NCBI RefSeq assembly: GCF_000473045.1
Contig: NZ_AXAY01000010.1
Coordinates: 62,001-126,000, forward strand
DNA: 64,000 nucleotides
Reading direction: 5' to 3'
Source of the DNA: Bradyrhizobium sp. WSM3983
GTDB lineage: Bacteria; Pseudomonadota; Alphaproteobacteria; Rhizobiales; Xanthobacteraceae
Of this stretch, positions 42,709-50,266 are shown one piece after another. A model generated the notes under the pieces. The model was not told the DNA's origin. It saw only the letters and a program-made list of their open reading frames with translations, and made no database searches. A program made the translations under genes and the position numbers. Positions within the stretch are counted from its first letter, which is position 1, and every line of letters starts with the position of its first letter.

Positions 42709-43422
42709 ATGAGGGCTTCCGTGACGACGATCGAGCCGAATGGGCATTTTTGTAGCGATTGCGCGGTCCGCGGCTTCGCGGTTTGTTCGTCGCTGGACCC
42801 GGCCGAGCTCAGGGAGTTCGAGCACCTCGGGTGCCGCGTCCATTTCGCCACGGGAGAGACCGTGTTCTCCGAGGAGGACATCGCGACCTCGTTCTACAAT
42901 CTCCTCGAAGGCGTAATGCGGCTCTACAAATTGCTGCCCGACGGAAGGCGGCAGATCGTGGGCTTCGCGCTCCCTGGCGATTTCCTGGGGATGAATATAT
43001 CCGGCCGCCACAATTTCTCGGCTGATGCGATTGGCGCGGTGACCGTGTGCCAGTTCGCCAAGGCGCCCTTTGGTCGCTTCATCGAGGACCGGCCACATCT
43101 GCTCAGGCGGATCAACGAGCTGGCGATTCGCGAGTTGAGCCAGGCCCGCGACCACATGGTCCTGCTCGGCCGTCGCTCAGCGGACGAAAAGGTCGCGACG
43201 TTTCTGCTCGGCTGGCGCGAGCGGCTGTTTTCGCTCAAGGGATCGTCGAACATGGTCCCCCTTCCGATGAGCCGGCAGGACATTGCGGACTATCTCGGCC
43301 TGACCATCGAAACCGTCAGCCGCACCTTCACCAAGCTGGAACGGCACGGAGCGATCGAGATCGTCCACGGTGGGATCGGCCTGCGCGATCGCGCACGGGT
43401 CGAGGCACTGGTTGCGGCCTGA
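42709..43422 (+). CDS. FNR-type oxygen-sensing transcriptional regulator (FnrN/FixK1-like)
   Basis: From ATG 42709 (GGAG 6 bases upstream) the product has 237 residues. Cysteines 15, 18 and 26 form C-x2-C-x7-C, and Cys114 in AVTVCQF corresponds to the fourth ligand, giving the full set for an oxygen-labile 4Fe-4S cluster. The cyclic-nucleotide-like beta barrel follows and then the helix-turn-helix SRQDIADYLGLTIETVSRTFTKLE, in which E-TVSR is the TTGA-reading helix. It should activate genes with TTGA-N6-TCAA boxes when oxygen is low. TTG 42697 and GTG 42721 are alternative starts. Confidence 0.92.
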   Translation: MRASVTTIEPNGHFCSDCAVRGFAVCSSLDPAELREFEHLGCRVHFATGETVFSEEDIATSFYNLLEGVMRLYKLLPDGRRQIVGFALPGDFLGMNISGRHNFSADAIGAVTVCQFAKAPFGRFIEDRPHLLRRINELAIRELSQARDHMVLLGRRSADEKVATFLLGWRERLFSLKGSSNMVPLPMSRQDIADYLGLTIETVSRTFTKLERHGAIEIVHGGIGLRDRARVEALVAA

Positions 43423-43676
43423 ATCCTGGCGCCGCCGGAGCGCTCCGCCGCGATTCCAAGGCAATTCCGCCTGTTCCAGTCCAACTGTGACTTGCTGTCC
43501 TTGCAACTCTGCATGGTCGTAAGCGCACTAGCGCACCCAACGGATGCGGATTCGTGGTGCAATCGTGGCATTTTAACAGCACTTGCTTCAAACTGTGTCT
43601 TTGCTTTCCGGTTGAAAAGCCTGCTAACGTTGACTACGCAGGAACTCCAGTGCCTCGCAGTCTTAGGAGTCCCGGC

Positions 43677-44405
43677 GTGCCTCAGGACAAGACCGGCGAT
43701 CCCCGGCAGCAATCGGGCAACAAACTATCGGTTCTGCGTAAGCATCCGATCTTCGCAGATCTGGATCCGGAAGCGCTCGACCAGCTTTGCCGCTACGCCA
43801 AGCACACCACGGTCAAGCGTGGCGCGACGATTGCCGCCAAGGGCGATCCCGGCAACAACCTGTTCGCGGTGGTCACGGGAACAGTGAAGATCTCCTCCTC
43901 GTCGCCAGACGGTCGGAACGCCATTCTCAATCTGATCGGTCCCGGAGAAATCTTCGGCGAGATCGCCGTGCTCGATGGTGCGCCGCGGTCGGCGGATGCG
44001 ACCGCCAACACCAATTGCGAGCTCTACATCATCGATCGCCGCGACTTCCTGCCGTTCGTGAAGAGTCAGCCGGCGCTGGCGATGAAATTCATCGAACTGC
44101 TCTGCGCGCGGCTGCGCTGGACCAGTCAGCAGGTCGAGCAGGTGATCTTGCAGAATCTGCCCGGCCGGTTGGCGAGCGCGCTGCTCGGCCTGACAGAGGA
44201 GCGCAAGTTCGACTCCGGCAGCGGCACACTCGCGATCACCCAGCAGGAGATCAGCGAGATGGTGGGAATGACGCGCGAGAGCATCAACAAGCAATTGCGC
44301 GCCTGGGCCGGACGGAACTGGGTGCGGCTCGAGCATGGCGCCATCGTCGTGCTCGACACCGATGCGCTGCGAGAGCTTGCCGAAAGTGGCCTCGGCGGCG
44401 AGTGA
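43677..44405 (+). CDS. Crp/Fnr family transcriptional regulator without cluster cysteines
   Basis: The 242-residue protein starts with GTG 43677, 8 bases after AGGAG; the upstream open frame to 43554 lacks family similarity. Residues 20-140 form a cyclic-nucleotide-binding-like barrel (FADLDPEALDQLCRYAKH, GDPGNNLFAVVTGTVKI, GEIFGEIAVLDGAPRSADA) and the C terminus is a helix-turn-helix (TQQEISEMVGMTRESINKQLRAW). The GEIAxxxxxxRSA stretch resembles the cAMP pocket of CRP. The recognition helix differs from the FNR type, so it probably reads another site. It follows the FNR-like gene on the same strand after 254 bases. Confidence 0.85.
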   Translation: MPQDKTGDPRQQSGNKLSVLRKHPIFADLDPEALDQLCRYAKHTTVKRGATIAAKGDPGNNLFAVVTGTVKISSSSPDGRNAILNLIGPGEIFGEIAVLDGAPRSADATANTNCELYIIDRRDFLPFVKSQPALAMKFIELLCARLRWTSQQVEQVILQNLPGRLASALLGLTEERKFDSGSGTLAITQQEISEMVGMTRESINKQLRAWAGRNWVRLEHGAIVVLDTDALRELAESGLGGE

Positions 44406-44415
44406 GCTTGCTAGT

Positions 44416-45192
44416 CTAATCGTCGATGATGGCGACCGCGCGGGTCCAGCCCGCAGAGGCGCGTTCGATCTTCACCGGGAAGCATGAGACCGTGAACCCG
44501 GTCGGAGGCAATTGCTCGAGATTGTGCAGCTTCTCGAGATGGCAATAGCCGATGTGCCGTCCCGCCTTGTGGCCTTCCCAGATCAGGCCGGCATCTTTTG
44601 TTTCTGCATATTTCTTTGCGGTGTAGACGAACGGTGCGTCCCAGCTCCAGCCATCGGTGCCGGTCAGCCGCACGCCGCGCTCGAGTAGGTACATGGTGGC
44701 GTCATAGCCCATACCGCAGCCCGAGTTGACGTAATCCGCCTGGCCGAATTTTGCGCCGGCGCTGGTGTTCACGACGACGATATCGAGCGGCGAGAGCGTG
44801 TGGCCGATGCGCTTGAGCTCTTTCTCGACGTCGTCGGCGGTTGCGACATAGCCATCCGGTAGATGCCGGAAGTCGAGCTTCACGCCGGGCTGCAAGCACC
44901 ACTCCAGGGGGACCTCGTCGATGGTCCATGACCGCTCGCCACGATTCATGGTCGGATGAAAGTGCCAGGGCGCGTCGAGATGCGTGCCGTTGTGCGTGGA
45001 CAGCGAGACCTGCTCGACGGCCCAGCCCTGGCCATCGGGCAGGTCTTCCGCCTTGAGCCCGTCGAAAAACTGCAGCATGCGGGGCAGGCCCTGCTGGTGA
45101 TCGATGTAATGGATCGTCGGATGGTTGCCCGGCGGATCGGCCGGCACGTTGTTCTGCAACGGCACGGAGATATCGATCAGCTTCCGCGGCAT
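44416..45192 (-). CDS. Cyclase family protein (kynurenine-formamidase-like metal hydrolase)
   Basis: The 258-residue enzyme has the family motif STHNGTHLDAPWHF, with the histidines and aspartate that bind the metal. Other conserved-looking parts are LEWCLQPGVKLDFRHL, VNTSAGAKFGQADYVNSG and GWSWDAPF. Relatives hydrolyse formylkynurenine, isatin or other cyclic amides. ATG 45192 is 7 bases from GAGGG; 45198 is too close. The gene is convergent with the Crp-like gene. A link to tryptophan or 2-aminobenzoate catabolism is attractive but unproven. Confidence 0.85.
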   Translation of the reverse strand: MPRKLIDISVPLQNNVPADPPGNHPTIHYIDHQQGLPRMLQFFDGLKAEDLPDGQGWAVEQVSLSTHNGTHLDAPWHFHPTMNRGERSWTIDEVPLEWCLQPGVKLDFRHLPDGYVATADDVEKELKRIGHTLSPLDIVVVNTSAGAKFGQADYVNSGCGMGYDATMYLLERGVRLTGTDGWSWDAPFVYTAKKYAETKDAGLIWEGHKAGRHIGYCHLEKLHNLEQLPPTGFTVSCFPVKIERASAGWTRAVAIIDD

Positions 45193-45805
45193 GGGCATTC
45201 CCTCGAGATGGTCCGTTCTGTTTCGGAGCATCTTGAGGGCGCTCTGCCGCCGACGTCAAGTAACGCTCCCGCGCCGATGTCTTCGGAAAAACGGGACTAT
45301 TTGCCGATTGTCCGCTGGGGTGCCGCGTGGTCGATCAATGCAACTCCAGCATCGATCAATGCCGCATTTGGCTTGGACTCAGAATGCCGCCAGCCCTAGG
45401 GACGACGTTGGCGATATCGCGCCGATGCGGCGCGTTCGTCCAGGATGAGGCGATCGTCTCGCCCCAAACTCCAAGCCGCAATCAATAGCGGTCGAGCACA
45501 AAACCAGAGGAACGTCCATGGATACGATGAGCATCGTTACCGCGCATTCGGCATTGGCCGGTGACGCGGCCCGATTGCCGGGGAGCCGGCACTTGCCGCA
45601 CAGGTCCCCCGCTGGAGCGGGCGCGATGAGCGTCGCACTGTCCCCGACAGAGATTACCATTCGCCTAACCCCCTCGACTCCGCCGCGCAATCCTACGAAG
45701 GTGGTGCAGTTGTAGCGCTTGACTTCACACCTGAAGTGGAGCGACCCAAGGCGGCCCGCAGCACGTGCTCAACGACGACATAATCAACTCAGGAGGAAAC
45801 CCCAG
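45193..45805. other. Intergenic stretch of about 600 bases
   Basis: This gap separates the divergent cyclase and TRAP transporter genes. I see promoter-like AT-richer patches but no clear operator. The only open frame worth noting is the small one listed at 45518-45715. Confidence 0.5.
45518..45715 (+). CDS. Possible small protein (65 codons)
   Basis: ATG 45518 follows AGAGGAA by 8 bases and the frame runs to TAG at 45713-45715. The peptide has no membrane helix or known motif; proline and serine are frequent. It ends 90 bases before the TRAP binding-protein gene. Coding status is doubtful. Confidence 0.25.
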   Translation: MDTMSIVTAHSALAGDAARLPGSRHLPHRSPAGAGAMSVALSPTEITIRLTPSTPPRNPTKVVQL

Positions 45806-46777
45806 ATGAAGACACTAATCGGTATCATCGCAGCCGCTGCACTGACGGTCTCGGCGCCGCTCGCGACCGCACGCGATTTCCGCTCCGCCGACGTCCATCC
45901 GGCCGACTATCCGACCGTCGAAGCCGTCAAGTTCATGGGCAAGCAGCTCGCGACCGCGAGCGGCGGCAAGCTTGGCGTGAAGGTGTTTCCCAACGGAGCC
46001 CTCGGCTCGGAAAAGGACACCATCGAGCAGCTCAAGATCGGGGCGCTCGACATGATGCGGATCAACGCATCCCCACTGAACAATTTCGTGCCGGAAACCG
46101 TCGCCTTGTGCCTGCCCTTCATCTTCCGCGACACCCAGCACATGCGTACCGTTCTCGACGGGCCGATCGGCGATGAGATCCTGGCGGCCATGGAGCCTGC
46201 GGGGCTGATCGGTCTGGCCTATTACGACAGCGGCGCCCGGTCCATCTACACCGTCAAGGCACCGATCAAGTCGCTCGCGGACGTCAAGGGTCTGAAGATC
46301 CGCGTCCAGCAGTCCGACCTCTGGGTCGGCATGATCCAGAGCCTCGGCGCCAACCCGACGCCGATGCCGTATGGCGAGGTCTACACCGCCCTCAAGACTG
46401 GTCTGGTGGACGCGGCCGAGAACAACTGGCCTTCCTACGAATCCTCGCGCCACTTCGAGGCCGCCAAGTTCTACAACGTCACCGAGCACTCGCTGGCGCC
46501 CGAAGTCCTCGTGATGTCCAAGAAGGTCTGGGATACGCTCAGCAAGGAGGATCAGGCGATGGTCCGCAAGGCGGCCAAGGAATCGGTGCCCGTCATGCGC
46601 AAGCTCTGGGACGAGCGTGAGCAGGCGTCCCGCAAGACCGTCGAGGCAGCAGGCGTTCAGGTCGTCACCATCGCCAACAAGCAGGAATTCGTCGACGCGA
46701 TGAAGCCGGTCTACGCCAGGTTCGCCGGCGACGACAAGCTGCAGAGCCTCGTCAAGCGCATCCAGGCCACGAAGTAA
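45806..46777 (+). CDS. TRAP transporter substrate-binding protein (DctP family)
   Basis: The 323-residue protein has a signal peptide (MKTLIGIIAAAALTVSAPLATA) and a mature part starting near RDFRSADVHP. Family features include FPNGALGSEKDTIEQLKIGALDM, FIFRDTQHMRTVLDG, LKIRVQQSDLWVGMIQSLGANPTPMPYGEVYTALKTGLVDAAENNW, in which the Arg that binds the carboxylate is conserved. It captures a C4-type or sugar acid in the periplasm for the permeases that follow. AGGAGG precedes the ATG. Confidence 0.92.
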   Translation: MKTLIGIIAAAALTVSAPLATARDFRSADVHPADYPTVEAVKFMGKQLATASGGKLGVKVFPNGALGSEKDTIEQLKIGALDMMRINASPLNNFVPETVALCLPFIFRDTQHMRTVLDGPIGDEILAAMEPAGLIGLAYYDSGARSIYTVKAPIKSLADVKGLKIRVQQSDLWVGMIQSLGANPTPMPYGEVYTALKTGLVDAAENNWPSYESSRHFEAAKFYNVTEHSLAPEVLVMSKKVWDTLSKEDQAMVRKAAKESVPVMRKLWDEREQASRKTVEAAGVQVVTIANKQEFVDAMKPVYARFAGDDKLQSLVKRIQATK

Positions 46778-46841
46778 GACCACAGCGCGTCGGGTCCGGC
46801 GTCGCCGCGAGGCGGCACCGGGTCCTCGCAAGGAGACGATG

Positions 46842-47390
46842 ATGACAGACCCTCACGTCGCAAGCCACGAGCAGGAGGTAGAAGGGCGCCCGTCTACCGG
46901 CTTGCTGTCGCGGATCAATGCCGTCGTCGCTCGGCTCGGCATGTATCTGTCGGTGACCGGCCTGCTCGTCATCGTCAGCATCGTGTTCTATCAGGTGTTC
47001 GGGCGTTACATCCTCAACTCGAGCCCGACCTGGACCGAGAACCTCGCCCTGGTGCTGATCCTCTACGTCACCCTGATCGGCGCCGCCGTCGGGGTGCGCG
47101 ATGCCGGGCACATCGGCATGGACAGCTTGCTGGTGATGCTTCCGGATCGTGTACGCGAGAAGATCGAGCTCGTGATCCACATCCTGGTGGCGCTCTTCGG
47201 CGTTGCGATGGTCTACAACGGCTGGATCCTCGGCGCCTCGGTCGGGACCGTGAAGATCCCCAATCTCGGCCTGCCCGAGGTCGTCCGCTACGTGCCGCTG
47301 ATCGCCTCCGGCGTCCTGATCGTCTCCTTCTCAATCGAGCACATCATTGCTCTCCTGCGCGGCGAAGAGGTCGTCCCCTCATGGAACTGA
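46842..47390 (+). CDS. TRAP transporter small permease (DctQ family)
   Basis: The 182-residue membrane protein has four hydrophobic segments and the family pattern FGRYILNSSPTWTENLALVLILYVTLIGAAVGVRDAGHIGMD. ATG 46842 is 6 bases from AGGAG; ATG 46839 is possible. It overlaps the large permease start by 10 bases. Confidence 0.92.
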   Translation: MTDPHVASHEQEVEGRPSTGLLSRINAVVARLGMYLSVTGLLVIVSIVFYQVFGRYILNSSPTWTENLALVLILYVTLIGAAVGVRDAGHIGMDSLLVMLPDRVREKIELVIHILVALFGVAMVYNGWILGASVGTVKIPNLGLPEVVRYVPLIASGVLIVSFSIEHIIALLRGEEVVPSWN

Positions 47391-48673
47391 TTATTCTCGG
47401 CGCCACGTTCTTCGGCTTCCTGGTCCTCGGCGTACCGGTCGCCTTTGCGATCGGCCTCTCGGCGATCTGCACCATCCTCTACGAAGGCCTGCCGGTCGCC
47501 GTCATCTTCCAGCAGATGATGTCGGGGATGAACATCTTCTCCTTCCTGGCCATTCCGTTCTTCGTCTTCAGCGGTGAGCTGATGCTGCATGGCGGTGTCG
47601 CCGACAAGATCGTGCAGCTTGCCAAGAATCTCGTCGGACACATCCGCGGTGGCCTCGGCATGTCGAACGTGGTCGCCTGCACGCTGTTCGGCGGCGTCTC
47701 CGGCTCGCCGGTGGCCGACGTGTCGGCGATGGGCGCGGTGATGATCCCGATGATGAAAAAGGAAGGGTTCGACACCGACTACGCCGTCAACGTCACCACC
47801 CACGCCTCGCTGGTCGGCGCGCTGATGCCGACCAGCCACAACATGATCATCTATGCGCTCGCCGCCGGCGGCAAGGTCTCGATCGGCGCGCTGATCGCGG
47901 CCGGCCTCCTGCCGGCGCTCGTGCTGATGGTGTGCATGCTGGTCGCCGCCTACGCCGTCGCGGTGAAGCGCGGCTATCCGGCCGGCAAGTTCCCGGGCTG
48001 GGCCGAGGTGTTCCGCTCGTTCGCGGCCGCGCTGCCGGGCCTGTTGATCGTCGGCATCATCCTGGCGGGCATTCTGTCGGGCGTCTTCACGGCCACTGAA
48101 TCCGCGGCCGTCGCGGTCACCTATACGATCCTGCTGACGTTTTTCATCTACCGCAGCATGACCTTGCCGAACTTCCTGCGGGCGGCGGCGAAGGCTGTGA
48201 AGACGACTGGCGTGGTGCTGCTGCTGATCGGCGTCTCCACCATGTTCCAGTATCTGATGGGACTCTACGAGGTGGCCGATTTCGCCGGCGACCTGATGAG
48301 CAAGGTGTCGACGCAGCCCTGGGTCATCTTCCTGCTGATCAATGTGATCCTGTTCGTGCTCGGCACGTTCATGGACATGGCGGCGACCATCCTGATCTGC
48401 ACCCCGATCTTCCTGCCGATTGCGATGAAGGCAGGCATGGACCCGGTGCAGTTCGGCATGCTGATGCTGATCAACTGCGCCCTCGGGCTGAACACCCCGC
48501 CGGTCGGAACGACGCAGTTTGTCGGCTGCGCCATCGGCGGCATCTCGGTCGGCGCGGTGATGCGCACCATCCTGCCGTTCTACGCCGCCCTGATCGCAGC
48601 GCTGATGTTCGTGACTTACGTTCCGGCCTTCTCGCTGTGGCTGCCCCGCCTGCTGATGGGATACAAGGGATAG
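47381..48673 (+). CDS. TRAP transporter large permease (DctM family)
   Basis: The 430-residue protein has about 12 hydrophobic segments. Typical DctM stretches are SGMNIFSFLAIPFFVFSGELMLHGGVADKIV, GLGMSNVVACTLFGGVSGSPVADVSAMGAVMIPMMKKEG and INCALGLNTPPVGTTQFVGCAIG. It is the sodium-coupled channel subunit that works with the DctP and DctQ products before it. Confidence 0.93.
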   Translation: MELIILGATFFGFLVLGVPVAFAIGLSAICTILYEGLPVAVIFQQMMSGMNIFSFLAIPFFVFSGELMLHGGVADKIVQLAKNLVGHIRGGLGMSNVVACTLFGGVSGSPVADVSAMGAVMIPMMKKEGFDTDYAVNVTTHASLVGALMPTSHNMIIYALAAGGKVSIGALIAAGLLPALVLMVCMLVAAYAVAVKRGYPAGKFPGWAEVFRSFAAALPGLLIVGIILAGILSGVFTATESAAVAVTYTILLTFFIYRSMTLPNFLRAAAKAVKTTGVVLLLIGVSTMFQYLMGLYEVADFAGDLMSKVSTQPWVIFLLINVILFVLGTFMDMAATILICTPIFLPIAMKAGMDPVQFGMLMLINCALGLNTPPVGTTQFVGCAIGGISVGAVMRTILPFYAALIAALMFVTYVPAFSLWLPRLLMGYKG

Positions 48674-48682
48674 CTGTCGTGC

Positions 48683-48706
48683 GTTCGCCGGCATTGGCCG
48701 GCGAAC
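48683..48706. terminator. Perfect hairpin after the TRAP operon
   Basis: GTTCGCCGGC (48683-48692) pairs exactly with GCCGGCGAAC (48697-48706) around ATTG. It lies 10 bases after the DctM stop and 46 bases before the SDR gene. No T-run follows, so it may reduce but not fully stop transcription into the SDR gene. Confidence 0.6.
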
Positions 48707-48751
48707 CGCGCTTGCGATAGTTTGCGTCACAGCAACAGGGAGAATCTGTCC

Positions 48752-49558
48752 GTGACTGATTATCGCAAGCTCTTCGATCTCACCGGCAAGACGGCCGTGG
48801 TGCTCGGCGCCGCGTCGGGCATCGGCAGATCGTCGGCCGAGGCGCTGGCCGGGCTCGGTGCCCGCGTCGTCTGCGCCGATCGCGCGCTTGACGCGGCAGA
48901 GGCGACGGCCGCGGGCATCCGCGACAAGGGCGGCTGGGCGGAAGCTGCCGCATGCGACGCCGCGAGCGCTGCGGACGTCAATGCGCTCGCCAAAACCGTG
49001 ATGCAGAAATTCTCGCGGCTCGATATCGCCGTGACCACGCCCGGGCTCAACATCCGCAAGACGATCCTCGATTACACCGAGGAGGATCTCGACCGCGTCC
49101 TGAACCTCAACGTCAAGGGCACGGTCTGGTTCTTCCAGGCGTTTGGCCGCATCATGGTCGAGCAGAAGTGCGGCAGCATCATTGCCTGCTCCTCGGTTCG
49201 TGCGGTGACCATCGAGCCGGGCCTCGGCGTTTACGGCTCGACCAAGGCGGCGATCGGCCTGCTGGTGAAGGGCTTTGCCTCCGAGGTCGGTCATGCTGGC
49301 GTCCGCGTCAACGCGATCGCGCCGAGCATCGTGGAGACCGCGCTGACCAGCCCGTTCAAGCAGCGTTCCGACATCTACAATCTCTACGCCGGCCACACCG
49401 TGTTCAACCGCTGGAGCAGCGCCGACGAGGTCGCGACGGCGGTGGCCTATCTCGCCTCGGATGCTGCGAGCTATGTCAGCGGCAGCACGCTGTTCGTCGA
49501 TGGCGGCTGGACCGGGGTCGACGGCCCGCCGACCGGTCTCACCCAGCTGCCCAAGTAA
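48752..49558 (+). CDS. Short-chain dehydrogenase/reductase
   Basis: The 268-residue product starts with GTG 48752 (AGGGAGAA upstream). It carries GAASGIGRSSAEALA, an NxxG region varied to TTPGLNIRKT, catalytic Ser in CSSVRAVTIEPG and YGSTKAAIGLL, plus SGSTLFVDGGWTGVDG at the end. The loss of the usual NAG motif (here TPG) is unusual for the family. It probably oxidises the compound imported by the TRAP system. Confidence 0.87.
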   Translation: MTDYRKLFDLTGKTAVVLGAASGIGRSSAEALAGLGARVVCADRALDAAEATAAGIRDKGGWAEAAACDAASAADVNALAKTVMQKFSRLDIAVTTPGLNIRKTILDYTEEDLDRVLNLNVKGTVWFFQAFGRIMVEQKCGSIIACSSVRAVTIEPGLGVYGSTKAAIGLLVKGFASEVGHAGVRVNAIAPSIVETALTSPFKQRSDIYNLYAGHTVFNRWSSADEVATAVAYLASDAASYVSGSTLFVDGGWTGVDGPPTGLTQLPK

Positions 49559-49567
49559 GGTTCGCAT

Positions 49568-50266
49568 CTAGCTGGCAAAGCCCATGCGCTGGCGCAGGTC
49601 TCTCCGGTCTACGCCGGTTAGCAGTGCGATCAGCGCGGCGGCTTCGTTCGGATGCGTCGCCTGCGTGGCGATGCCGGTACTGTACATCGTCACCAGCTCG
49701 CAGCCGGGCGGCAGCGACCCTGATAGCGCGATGCCGTCGGTTGCGATGATCTCGGTCGCCTGCGTGCATCCGATCGGCCGCGTCGCGGTCGACGCCGCCA
49801 GCTCGCGCATCGCCGTTGCGCCGTTGGGAAAGATCTTCAGGCGCGACGTGATCTCATAGGCGATGCCGAGCTGATCCAGCACCTTTGCGACGTGCTTGCC
49901 CGCGGTCGACGCCTTGGTGTCGGGAACGTAGATGGCGTCTGCGGAGCGCAGGATTTCGCGAAGATCGGCTTCCGTTTTCACGGTCACCTTGGGATCGCGG
50001 TTGCGGACCGCCAGCGCGGTCTCGACCCGGCCGACATCGGCGATCGAGGAGGGCGTTACAAGCTTCTCCGCAGCAAGCTTTGCAAGGAGGGTCTGCGTCA
50101 GGATCACGAGATCGGCCGGCGTGCTCGCGCGCAGCTTCTCCGCCATCACACCGACCGCGCCGAATTCGCCGGCGATGCCGAAGCCGGTCTGTGCCTTGAA
50201 GGCCTCGGTGAGGCCGCGCACCAGGCCTTGCGCCGCGCCGCCGCTCAAAATGCTCACTGTCGTCAC
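49568..50266 (-). CDS. ModA-like substrate-binding-fold protein without signal peptide
   Basis: The start GTG 50266 follows GGAG and overlaps the molybdenum hydroxylase stop by four bases. The 232-residue protein has the type II binding fold (VSILSGGAAQGLVRGLTEAFK, PADLVILTQTLLAKLAAEKLV, AIYVPDTKASTAGKHVAKVLDQLG), related to molybdate-binding ModA. There is no signal peptide at this start, and an upstream extension does not create one, so the protein seems cytoplasmic. Its position directly after the Moco subunit suggests a helper in cofactor or substrate handling. Confidence 0.75.
   Translation of the reverse strand: MTTVSILSGGAAQGLVRGLTEAFKAQTGFGIAGEFGAVGVMAEKLRASTPADLVILTQTLLAKLAAEKLVTPSSIADVGRVETALAVRNRDPKVTVKTEADLREILRSADAIYVPDTKASTAGKHVAKVLDQLGIAYEITSRLKIFPNGATAMRELAASTATRPIGCTQATEIIATDGIALSGSLPPGCELVTMYSTGIATQATHPNEAAALIALLTGVDRRDLRQRMGFAS

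Noticed and set aside
47288..49567. 759-codon minus-strand open frame
   Set aside because: It covers the TRAP permease and SDR genes on the opposite strand; composition (runs of H, R, D, Q) shows that it is a shadow.
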